Shown: positions 7,084 through 14,989 of the stretch, one piece after another
Layout of the letters: each line of letters starts with the position of its first letter
Position numbering within the stretch: position 1 is the first letter of the stretch
Assembly (NCBI GenBank): GCA_029548585.1
Contig: JAKPNC010000006.1
Span: 1-21,369, forward strand
DNA: 21,369 bases
Reading direction: 5' to 3'
From: a bacterium
GTDB lineage: Bacteria > Ratteibacteria > UBA8468 > B48-G9 > JAFGKM01
Notes under the pieces: model-generated
What the model was told of the DNA's origin: nothing
What the model saw: only the letters and a program-made list of their open reading frames with translations
The model's database searches: none
Made by a program: the position numbers and the translations under genes

Positions 7084-7153
7084 AAACTGTGGAAATTCAC
7101 ATTTATTTCATGAAATCCATCCGGTTAAAAGGCAAAGCCCAACAGGAGGCGGA

Positions 7154-10100
7154 ATGAAGATCAGAGCTTATATGATATTCATGTTGCTGGGTTTATTATT
7201 TGCAGTAAAAGCAGACAGCGGAAATATAAGACAGGCAGGCGAAGGCAGGTACATTCTTGAAAACGAATATCTTGAGGTGGAACTCAATGCCCTTAAAGGC
7301 GGCGGGATAGAAAACATCAGGTATAAACCTGCAAACACGAGTTTAACCGGGGGATCACAGGGCATTTCATTTGAAGACAGGATATACCGCCAGAGGCGCG
7401 AGGGCAGCAACAGGCTGGTGGAGACGGAGTATTTTATTTCGCGCCCCTATTCAGTCAAGATTTTGAAAGATACGGGCAAAGAGATAAGCGTGGAGGTTTC
7501 ATCGGGAGGATTAAGCGATTTTCTTTCAGGGTTAAAGGTAAGCAAGGTATACACATTAAGAGATAAGACCCCCGCTCTTTTCGTGGAAGAAAGGCTGGAA
7601 AACACTTCCGCCTCTCCCCTGGAAGCAGGCATATGGACAACAAACTTTTTCAGAATTTCCGGAGCCCTGCCCGAAAGGAACAAGTATTACACCCCCACTG
7701 AAAAAGGGTTGAGGGAGATAATGCATCCAGGCGCGGATGCAACGATTGGGGGTATATGGACATTGACTCCTGTATCTGACTGGAAGGCAATAGTAGGAGA
7801 TACATCAAGAGTAGGTATAGCGGCGATATTTGAAGCCAATCATTTATCCAGTTTTCTCGACTGGTATTCAGATAAAGGCAATTCAACATTTGAATGGATG
7901 ATAAGAGAGCAAAAGATAGAGCCGCAAAGCGTTTTCAAGACCGGATATGTAATATTTGCAGTGTCGGAATTTAACAGGATAGACAATGTGATGGATAGCC
8001 GCATAGTTGGCAGTATAGAATACCAGCCTGAAAAGGTTAAGGCAGGTGAAGAAAGTGAGATAACATACAGGTTGTCCTGTTATGAGAACGATTTGGTAAA
8101 GGTAAAGGAAAGAATCAAAGCGGATGGAAAAGTAATAAAGGAAAATGTATTGGACAACGTAAAACTCGAAGCAGGGAAGAATTTCACCGGAACCTTGAGA
8201 CAGAAAATAGAAAAAGAGGGCGTATACTGGGTAGAGATAGAGGTCGTGAAAGATAACAAATTGCTGGGAATCACCAGAAGACCTTTAGTCGCAGGCAATT
8301 TTGAAGCTAATGAGAAGACAGAGCCAGCAGTGAAAATAAGTCCTGAAGAGAGTTTCTGGTTTGGGCTGAAAAATGCAGGAGTTCAGGGATGGCAGGACGT
8401 GAAATTCACTGCGCACAGAATAACGCCTCAGGCCGGGCAGAAAGATACAGAGAAGAATATGGTAACTATGGGAGATTTTGAAGAGAAGGACCCTGAAAAA
8501 TATGTAAAAGCAGGATGGAATTTATTCCTTGGCAAAGGTGGAACATTAACGGAAGAGGCGGCTCATGGCGGCAAACAGTCGTTGAAAATGATTGTGCCAG
8601 CCGATTCAAAGACTCCAATTTTAGATATAAGCGTACCTTTATGCAAAGTTGAAGCAGGAAAAGAATACAAGGTTACTTTCTGGGCAAAGGCAGTTGAGGC
8701 GGTAGGCACATACAGTTTTTTCCCTGAATATGCTTATTATACCGGGAGCAAGGAAAAGCCAAAATATGTTGGAAGGGTTTTTAAGATGATAAAAACTCCC
8801 ACCTTTGACTGGGAAAAAATAGAAAGGATAATTATCATACCTGAAGGCGCAGAGTGGCTTAAGTTTTCCATCGCCACAAAAGCCGTAAAAGGAGATGTAT
8901 ATATAGACGACATAAGCATAATGCCGATGCCGTTATCGGAAAAGGAGACCAGAAGAGAGAGGGCGTACATTTACAATAAGTCCATGGATACTTTTTTTAA
9001 TGTAAGCGAAGAATATGAGACTCCTCACGTTAAATGGCTCAAGCCCTACTCAAAGGGAAAATTAAATATTTTGTATCTGGCATCCATGGAACGCTTGGAT
9101 GACACAATAAAGAGAGACTTAGTGGAATTGGCCCAGCGCGCAGACATGAATTATAAATTCATACCCATGTTGCGCAAAAGAGTGGGCGAAAGAATGTACA
9201 TCGTTGCAAAAGAACTTGAGCCGTATATATCGGATGTTGCGCAGGAAGAATTAAAGAAGGATTATGATGTGATAATTATAAGCAAATTGAATTTTAAGGA
9301 TGTCCAGGAAGAATTAATTCAGGCCTTGCTTGCAGAAGTGAAAGGCGGCAAGGGATTGGTTATGCTTGGGTGCAGTAACATCCCTCAAGAAATGGAGAAT
9401 TCCTTAACCAGAGAAAACCAGGTAAAAATACCGGATGGTTTTTCCAATATGCCTGAAATCAACACATCCTTAAAAATATCAAGGCAGATTCCCCTGATAT
9501 GCAAGATATGGCAACTGGAAAAAGGAAGAGTATCCAAAATAGATGAAAGGAATTTTCTGTATCCATGCGTTCCTGCTGATAAGACGAAAGAAATGTATCC
9601 TAATTATTACGGGAAGGAAGTGCCGTATTGGGAATACAAGATGTTTCCTTTGATAAAAAGCCTTGTTTATCTGGCAGGAAAGGAGAGCGATGTAAAAATA
9701 AAGAGTTTCACAATAAGCGGTACCACTTTGAAGATAAAAGCAGAAAGCGGTATAGAAACATCGGCAATACTTGAAACCCGGTTCAGCGATAAATACGGGA
9801 AGAAGGAAAAACTCGAAAGATATCCTGTGCAACTTAAAAGAGGGGATAATGAATCAGAATTTAATATCCCGAAACTGCCAGGCGGGTTGCATCTCTCTGA
9901 TTACAGGTTGATGAGCCCAGGTGGGCTGATATATGATTTTGGCAGTTACGCCTTCGAAAAGCCTGCCTTCCCGGAAATAAAGCAGGTGAGGTTTTCCGGC
10001 CGAAATCCTTATTATAAAAGAGGGGAAGAGATACGGGCGGAAGTGGAACTGGCTAACATAGAAGACGCGATGAATTTAAGCTGGCATGTTGAAGATACAT

Positions 10101-12583
10101 ATAACCGAATGATAAAAAAAGGAAGCCAGCCGTTAAGCAAAGGGCAGGTAAGGGCGGATATAATCTTTAAAGTGGATTATCCTATGGGCATTCTTTACCA
10201 TCTTTTTGTGAGATTGGAAAAAAATAACGAGGTTGAGAACATATCTGCGGCGGAATTTTCCATGCCATTTAATTATCCGCCTGCTGACGAACTGCTCGGA
10301 TACGGATGGTTTGCGCATCAGGGAAGTCACGGGTTCAAAGCGTGGAAAGAAAACGGATTTGATGTAATGGTAAACGGGGCATCCCGTTATACAGGCTTAT
10401 TTAAATCATTAAGCGCTGTGAACCTGAGGCCCGGTGAATACGGTTTATTGTATAAAATAGGCGACGTTGATAAGGGTGACAGATACAGGGGCGACCACGG
10501 GAAAGAGGGAGATGATACAGTAAGAAAACCATGTTATTCCGACCCGGGCTGGTGGGATAAAATGAAAGAAGAGGTAACCAGGATATTGAACGAGGGAAAT
10601 GATCTTTATTATGGAGTAAAGGATTATTCCCTTGGAGACGAGTGTTTTCTTGGATCCAATGTATGTTTTTCTGAATGGTGCCTGAAAGATTTCAGGGAAT
10701 ACCTGAAGAAACAGTATAAAGACCTCAATGAATTGAATAAGACATGGTCGACAGATTTTGGCAGATGGGAAGAGGTTCTTCCCATACAGCTGAAAGAGGT
10801 CAAAAAAGATAAGAACAATATGGCGGCCTGGCTTGACCATAAGATGTTCATGACCACGGTTTTTGCCAGGATAGGCGAAAGGATGAAGGATATCGTAGAA
10901 GAAGCAACCCCTGGAATGGAAGCGCAGATAGGTTTTTCAGGAATGCAAAACCCAAGATATTCCTACAACTGGTGGGAATTGATGAAATATATGACATCTC
11001 TTCAGCACTACGGCGGGATGCAGAAAGATTTGATCAGGTCATTCCGTCTCCCGGGGACGAGATACGGCCTTTGGGTTGGATATGCGGGTGAAGACAGTGA
11101 CGCTGAGAAATATTCAAGATACCACGTGTGGCGGGGCTTGTTCAATCAGGCAAACGGTTACATGTACTACTATGCCGGCTATGCTCTTCTCGGAGACCTC
11201 TCATTTGCCAGGAACACCAAATATGCGATTGAGGAACTTAAGGAAGCAAAACAGGGCATAGACAAGATGCTGCTTTCTTCCGGCCTGGTAAGTGATATAG
11301 GGCTTCATTATTCCCACAGCTCGTTGTTTGCCGGCATGGCAACTCTGGGAGAAAACATCTGGTCCGGCGCTGTGAATTCCTGGAGCGCCATCATCAACGA
11401 TCTCGGGTTAAACTTTGAATTTGTTTCTTACGAGCAACTTGAAAACAATGGGCTGGATAAAAACAAATACAGGGTATTCGTACTGCCTGTATCTGTCTGC
11501 CTTTCAGATAAAGAAACAGCGGCATTAAGGAAATACGTGGAATCAGGCGGCATCCTGGTTGCAGATTACGGCGCAGGCATATACAACGGGCATGGAAGCA
11601 AAAGAGATAATGAACAGATATGTGAGTTATTCGGCATGGAGAGGGCAAAAGATAACGAGATCCTTCTTGGCGGCTCCGGAATAAAAGTCAGGGAAGGTAA
11701 TACAGAAGGCCTGGAAAATAGAGATATGAGGTTAAGGTTCGGGGAAAAAGGCATGAGATTAACCACGGGCAGGGCATACGGGGATACGGGAGACGCAAAA
11801 TCGCCGGCGGTCATCATTAACCGGTTTGGCAAAGGCAAGGCGATAATGCTCAACTGCGTGCTCAATGATTACGCCCAGGTAAACCTGGGAGGAGTTGGCG
11901 GTGAAATCTCGGAAGTCAAAAAAGGCGTTTTGGAAATAAATGAGCAGGTTAAAGGACTGGCAAGGGATATATTCGGCATGGGCGGGGCTGTGCCTGAGGT
12001 TCTCATAGAAACAGAAAAAGGGGTGGACCTGCAGTCAATGACAAAAACCTCTGTATGGAAAAACGGAGAGATAAATTATGCCGGTCTTTTGAACGAGCCG
12101 GAAAACATGTACTCTAAAATATTGCCGGCAGAAGCAACTGATATAAAGATACTCTTCAAAAAGAAAGGGCATCTATATGACGTGAGAGAGAAGAAATACA
12201 TTGGCGAAATATCAGGAAATAAACAGATCGAAGCGACTATTTTTCCTGCAAAAGCAAAGATATACGCCATACTGCCTTACAGGGTAAACGGTATTGAGGC
12301 AACCCCCGGCAAGAAAAGCTACAAAGCGGGAGAGGTTATTCAGGTATCTGTCAAAGTGAAAACATCCGGCGGACAAGCGGGTAACCACGTAGCGTATGCC
12401 GAAGTAGTGGGACCGGATAAGAAAGCGAGGGATTATTACTCTCAGAAAGTTATCATCCAAAAAGGTGAAGGCGAAATAGATATCCCCACAGCCTTTAATG
12501 ATCCAACGGGGATCTGGTCAATAATTGTGAGAGATGTCGCAACAGGCATAAGTAAAACGGTTGATATAAGGATTGTGGAATAA
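7154..12583 (+). CDS. Giant secreted multidomain GH42-like (beta-galactosidase-related) protein
   Basis: 1809 residues with a cleavable signal peptide (about 1-20), so exported. Reading order: beta-sandwich (about 25-275); Ig-like domain (283-385); jelly-roll resembling CBM4/9 modules (436-592); Rossmann/GATase-like segment (about 634-850, YDVIIISKLNF then GGKGLVMLG); two beta-sandwiches (about 855-1040); TIM-barrel part (about 1045-1430); a second GATase-like domain (about 1438-1566, VFVLPVSVCLSDKETAALRK) like the trimerisation domain of GH42; and a C-terminal Ig/macroglobulin-like domain (about 1709-1809). The barrel has the GH42-type stretch LKKQYKDLNELNKTW. The acid/base position reads SLGDE (Glu1163), not the clan-A Asn-Glu; Glu1313 (GYAGEDSD) is a possible nucleophile. 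Start ATG follows AGGAGG by four bases. The coding strand is markedly purine-rich. GH42 kinship is moderately sure; activity and substrate are not known. Confidence 0.75.
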   Translation: MKIRAYMIFMLLGLLFAVKADSGNIRQAGEGRYILENEYLEVELNALKGGGIENIRYKPANTSLTGGSQGISFEDRIYRQRREGSNRLVETEYFISRPYSVKILKDTGKEISVEVSSGGLSDFLSGLKVSKVYTLRDKTPALFVEERLENTSASPLEAGIWTTNFFRISGALPERNKYYTPTEKGLREIMHPGADATIGGIWTLTPVSDWKAIVGDTSRVGIAAIFEANHLSSFLDWYSDKGNSTFEWMIREQKIEPQSVFKTGYVIFAVSEFNRIDNVMDSRIVGSIEYQPEKVKAGEESEITYRLSCYENDLVKVKERIKADGKVIKENVLDNVKLEAGKNFTGTLRQKIEKEGVYWVEIEVVKDNKLLGITRRPLVAGNFEANEKTEPAVKISPEESFWFGLKNAGVQGWQDVKFTAHRITPQAGQKDTEKNMVTMGDFEEKDPEKYVKAGWNLFLGKGGTLTEEAAHGGKQSLKMIVPADSKTPILDISVPLCKVEAGKEYKVTFWAKAVEAVGTYSFFPEYAYYTGSKEKPKYVGRVFKMIKTPTFDWEKIERIIIIPEGAEWLKFSIATKAVKGDVYIDDISIMPMPLSEKETRRERAYIYNKSMDTFFNVSEEYETPHVKWLKPYSKGKLNILYLASMERLDDTIKRDLVELAQRADMNYKFIPMLRKRVGERMYIVAKELEPYISDVAQEELKKDYDVIIISKLNFKDVQEELIQALLAEVKGGKGLVMLGCSNIPQEMENSLTRENQVKIPDGFSNMPEINTSLKISRQIPLICKIWQLEKGRVSKIDERNFLYPCVPADKTKEMYPNYYGKEVPYWEYKMFPLIKSLVYLAGKESDVKIKSFTISGTTLKIKAESGIETSAILETRFSDKYGKKEKLERYPVQLKRGDNESEFNIPKLPGGLHLSDYRLMSPGGLIYDFGSYAFEKPAFPEIKQVRFSGRNPYYKRGEEIRAEVELANIEDAMNLSWHVEDTYNRMIKKGSQPLSKGQVRADIIFKVDYPMGILYHLFVRLEKNNEVENISAAEFSMPFNYPPADELLGYGWFAHQGSHGFKAWKENGFDVMVNGASRYTGLFKSLSAVNLRPGEYGLLYKIGDVDKGDRYRGDHGKEGDDTVRKPCYSDPGWWDKMKEEVTRILNEGNDLYYGVKDYSLGDECFLGSNVCFSEWCLKDFREYLKKQYKDLNELNKTWSTDFGRWEEVLPIQLKEVKKDKNNMAAWLDHKMFMTTVFARIGERMKDIVEEATPGMEAQIGFSGMQNPRYSYNWWELMKYMTSLQHYGGMQKDLIRSFRLPGTRYGLWVGYAGEDSDAEKYSRYHVWRGLFNQANGYMYYYAGYALLGDLSFARNTKYAIEELKEAKQGIDKMLLSSGLVSDIGLHYSHSSLFAGMATLGENIWSGAVNSWSAIINDLGLNFEFVSYEQLENNGLDKNKYRVFVLPVSVCLSDKETAALRKYVESGGILVADYGAGIYNGHGSKRDNEQICELFGMERAKDNEILLGGSGIKVREGNTEGLENRDMRLRFGEKGMRLTTGRAYGDTGDAKSPAVIINRFGKGKAIMLNCVLNDYAQVNLGGVGGEISEVKKGVLEINEQVKGLARDIFGMGGAVPEVLIETEKGVDLQSMTKTSVWKNGEINYAGLLNEPENMYSKILPAEATDIKILFKKKGHLYDVREKKYIGEISGNKQIEATIFPAKAKIYAILPYRVNGIEATPGKKSYKAGEVIQVSVKVKTSGGQAGNHVAYAEVVGPDKKARDYYSQKVIIQKGEGEIDIPTAFNDPTGIWSIIVRDVATGISKTVDIRIVE

Positions 12584-12940
12584 ATATATAATTCGACATT
12601 TTTAAGAAATTCATAATATGTTTTCTTCATGCTGTCCATTACTTCAGCATAGGTTTGAAAAATATTGTGAAAGGTTGAACTGCCTTCTTAAAAGGCAGGA
12701 GGATAAAAAAGCCTTTGTCATTTTAATTCCTCTTCCAACGATGAAGAGGAAAAATGAGAGACGGCTGAAATTTGATAAAATAGCGAGCCGCTGAACTGAA
12801 ACATATCAGGGCCGTATAAAGACAGGCTTCACAATGACAAGCTTTGGCCGCAAAAGTTCCTTCTAATTTTGGAACAGGTAAGCTTCGGGCAGAATTGACG
12901 GGATTGACTTAATATTCACAAAATTGATTTGGAGGAATTC
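12584..12940. other. 357-bp intergenic stretch with hairpins
   Basis: No gene is supportable here. It holds a 7-bp hairpin CTGCCTT/AAGGCAG (12680-12698), a longer one at 12718-12757, and a 5-bp GTTCC/GGAAC hairpin near 12856-12875. Tandem TTGACG/TTGACT boxes (12895-12900, 12904-12909) before the next gene lack a well-placed -10 box. Confidence 0.6.
12718..12757. repeat. Long two-part hairpin after the GH42-like gene
   Basis: TTCCTCTTC (12727-12735) pairs with GAAGAGGAA (12743-12751) over nine bases around a 7-base loop. TCATTT (12718-12723) pairs with AAATGA (12752-12757) outside it, with a 3-base bulge. It could end or stabilise the long transcript, but there is no T-tract, so a standard intrinsic terminator is not supported. 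Confidence 0.5.
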
Positions 12941-14842
12941 ATGAGAAAGAGAGCGTTTATTATCGGGCTGATTATTTCTGCCGGGATATCCATATTCGAT
13001 CCTTACCTTATGTTCAAAGGTGTAGATGTCTATTTCACATGGGAATACTGGGCGCCCGCAGCCATATTTGCCCTGTTTCTAATGCTTCTTCTTCCTTGTA
13101 TTCACCGTAACCTTGAACTTAGCACGCGGGAACTTCTTCTTATTTTTATTATGGCATCAACAGCATCAGTTTTTCCCACTGCCCTGATCGCGACTCTTAC
13201 TTCAATCGTTTCAGGCTTGAAATATTTTGCCACCTCCGTCAACCAATGGGACGAATTAATCATTTCCAAGCTTTCGCCTTTCGTCATTATCAAGGATGAA
13301 TTGGCAGCTAAATATTATTATGAAGGATTGCCGCCCGGAGAGTCCATACCTTATATGGTGTGGATAAAACCTCTCGGTTTTTTCCTGCTTTTTATTCTTG
13401 CTTTTTCTTTTTTCAGCATATGCCTTATGGTCCTTTTTAGAAAACAGTGGGTAGAGAAGGAAAGATTGATTTACCCGTTGACCGTACTGCCTCTTGAGAT
13501 GATAAAAAAAGAGAAGAAACGCAGATTGCCTGACCTGTTCACCAATAAACTATTCTGGTTATCTTTTGCCCTTGTTTTTCTGTACTATTTGCTGAACTGG
13601 TGGACCGATTCATTGACAGGCTCTTCAATATTTCCGCAGAGAGTGACAGTCTCTCTCTTCCGGAATACGTTAAAACTTATACTTATACTGTATTTCCCTG
13701 TTTTGGGCCTTACCTATTTAATACCTCGCAGCGTTTCATTGTCCCTTTGGTTTTTCAGCCTCTTACTCTCCCTTGAAGGAAGTTTACTGGCTATGAGCGG
13801 TTTCAGGCTGCCGGGTGTAGCCGAACCATACCAGGAAGGATCCTCAGTCACCTGTTTTCAAGGTGGCGGCGCAATGCTTATGCTTGTTATCGCGCTATTC
13901 TGGCGTGCCCGCAAGCACCTTTCAGATTGTTGCCGAAAGGCTTTCAGAAACGATCCCAGCATAGATGACAGCTCAGAGATGCTATCTTATCGCACTTCGG
14001 TCTGGGGCTCTGTCATAAGCTTCTTATTAATGGTGGGTTTGCTGAGATTCGTTGGCATGTCGTATTTTGTTTCTTTGGTATTCCTGCTATTCAGTGTCGT
14101 AGTATTTCTTGGACTCTCCCGCATCATTTGCCAGGCCGGTCTGCCGGCCGCACGCGCCATGTGCATACCGCCAGTTTATACCGTATCTCTCCTGCCTCCG
14201 AATTTGTTTAATGAGCAGGGATATATAGCATTGGGATTCCAATACACGTGGACATGCGAGCTTCGAACCTCCATCATGTCAACGGTCGGACACAATTTAA
14301 AAATACAGGATGAAACCCGCATACCGGCAAAGTTGCTTTTAGGGTCGATCATATCTGCTATAATCGTTTCATATGTGTGTTCCGCATCAACATTTATAAT
14401 AAACGGTTATCGCCTGGGCACACTGAATGCTTCCGTTTCCGGCTCAGGAATGGCCAGGTGGTTTCTAAGTCCAAGCATGTCTAATACCGTGGCGAGATTT
14501 GTTACACAGAAATTGAATTCCCCGATGACGGCAGACGTTATATTAAGCCGTTATCTTTTTACTGGCATAGGCGCAGGTTTAATGGGAATTGTTATGTTTC
14601 TTCATTCAAAATTCACATGGTGGCCCATACATTATTTGGGCATTCCCGTTGCTCAATCCCAACCTTTGCGCGAATATTGGCTTACTATTTTTCTCGCCTG
14701 GTTGATAAAGGGACTGATATTAAGATTCGGAGGACACAACGTTTATAAAAAAAGTGTCCCGTTTTTTCTCGGAATGATATTAGGTTATATTGTGTGGAAA
14801 TTTTTTCAAGTCGCGTTTTCTCTCATATTTTCCGGTGGTTAA
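12941..14842 (+). CDS. Polytopic membrane protein, DUF6785/DUF6784-like, putative transporter
   Basis: 633 residues with about twelve to fourteen hydrophobic segments, in the inner membrane. The order of segments, the cytoplasmic-looking ERLIYPLTVLPLEM (174-187) and the end block WWPIHYLGIPVAQSQPL followed by LRFGGHNVYKK recall the DUF6785/DUF6784 proteins common in PVC-type bacteria; their relation to oligopeptide (OPT) transporters is my inference. I start at ATG 12941 because GGAGG (12931-12935) lies five bases before it; a TTG at 12929 would overlap that ribosome site. It sits between a secreted glycan-active protein and a cytoplasmic lyase-like protein, which suggests uptake of oligosaccharides or similar products. 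No sequence feature proves the substrate. Confidence 0.7.
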   Translation: MRKRAFIIGLIISAGISIFDPYLMFKGVDVYFTWEYWAPAAIFALFLMLLLPCIHRNLELSTRELLLIFIMASTASVFPTALIATLTSIVSGLKYFATSVNQWDELIISKLSPFVIIKDELAAKYYYEGLPPGESIPYMVWIKPLGFFLLFILAFSFFSICLMVLFRKQWVEKERLIYPLTVLPLEMIKKEKKRRLPDLFTNKLFWLSFALVFLYYLLNWWTDSLTGSSIFPQRVTVSLFRNTLKLILILYFPVLGLTYLIPRSVSLSLWFFSLLLSLEGSLLAMSGFRLPGVAEPYQEGSSVTCFQGGGAMLMLVIALFWRARKHLSDCCRKAFRNDPSIDDSSEMLSYRTSVWGSVISFLLMVGLLRFVGMSYFVSLVFLLFSVVVFLGLSRIICQAGLPAARAMCIPPVYTVSLLPPNLFNEQGYIALGFQYTWTCELRTSIMSTVGHNLKIQDETRIPAKLLLGSIISAIIVSYVCSASTFIINGYRLGTLNASVSGSGMARWFLSPSMSNTVARFVTQKLNSPMTADVILSRYLFTGIGAGLMGIVMFLHSKFTWWPIHYLGIPVAQSQPLREYWLTIFLAWLIKGLILRFGGHNVYKKSVPFFLGMILGYIVWKFFQVAFSLIFSGG

Positions 14843-14879
14843 CGGAAAAACCGTTGATTTTATTATCTCAAGGAAATAT

Positions 14880-14975
14880 ATGTTTGGCGGACAAAACTCA
14901 GGTACGGCCTTTGGAAAAATCGTGAGGGTGCCGGCCTGGTATGAAGTTGTAAGAAATGCTCGTTTTGCTCCTTAA
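14880..14975 (+). CDS. Possible 31-residue peptide gene
   Basis: ATG at 14880 is preceded by AAGGA (14870-14874) at a five-base spacing. The frame ends at TAA 14973-14975, just before the ribosome site (14979-14983) of the next gene. The peptide begins MFGGQNSGTAFGKIVRVP, is mildly basic and has no membrane segment. It could be a small gene, a translational leader for the downstream gene, or chance. Not recognised. Confidence 0.25.
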   Translation: MFGGQNSGTAFGKIVRVPAWYEVVRNARFAP

Positions 14976-14989
14976 CGCAGGAGTTTGAA

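Larger units (their letters stand above)
6678..7153. other. 476-bp gene-free stretch: duplicated tRNA end, palindromes, promoters
   Basis: From left to right it holds a T8 tract, a reverse-complement echo of part of the tRNA (6701-6709), two perfect hairpins (6719-6738, 6764-6791), the second tRNA 3' copy (6805-6837), and an AT-rich promoter zone with two TTGACA boxes before the 1809-residue gene. No intact coding region was found. A minus-strand frame without start codon is open from 6946 to 6788. Confidence 0.7.

Noticed and set aside
12718..12757. Intrinsic terminator for the GH42-like gene
   Set aside because: The hairpin is good but is followed by GAGAGACGG, not a T-tract; kept only as a repeat.
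12929..12940. TTG start for the membrane protein
   Set aside because: The TTG overlaps the GGAGG ribosome site of the much better ATG at 12941.
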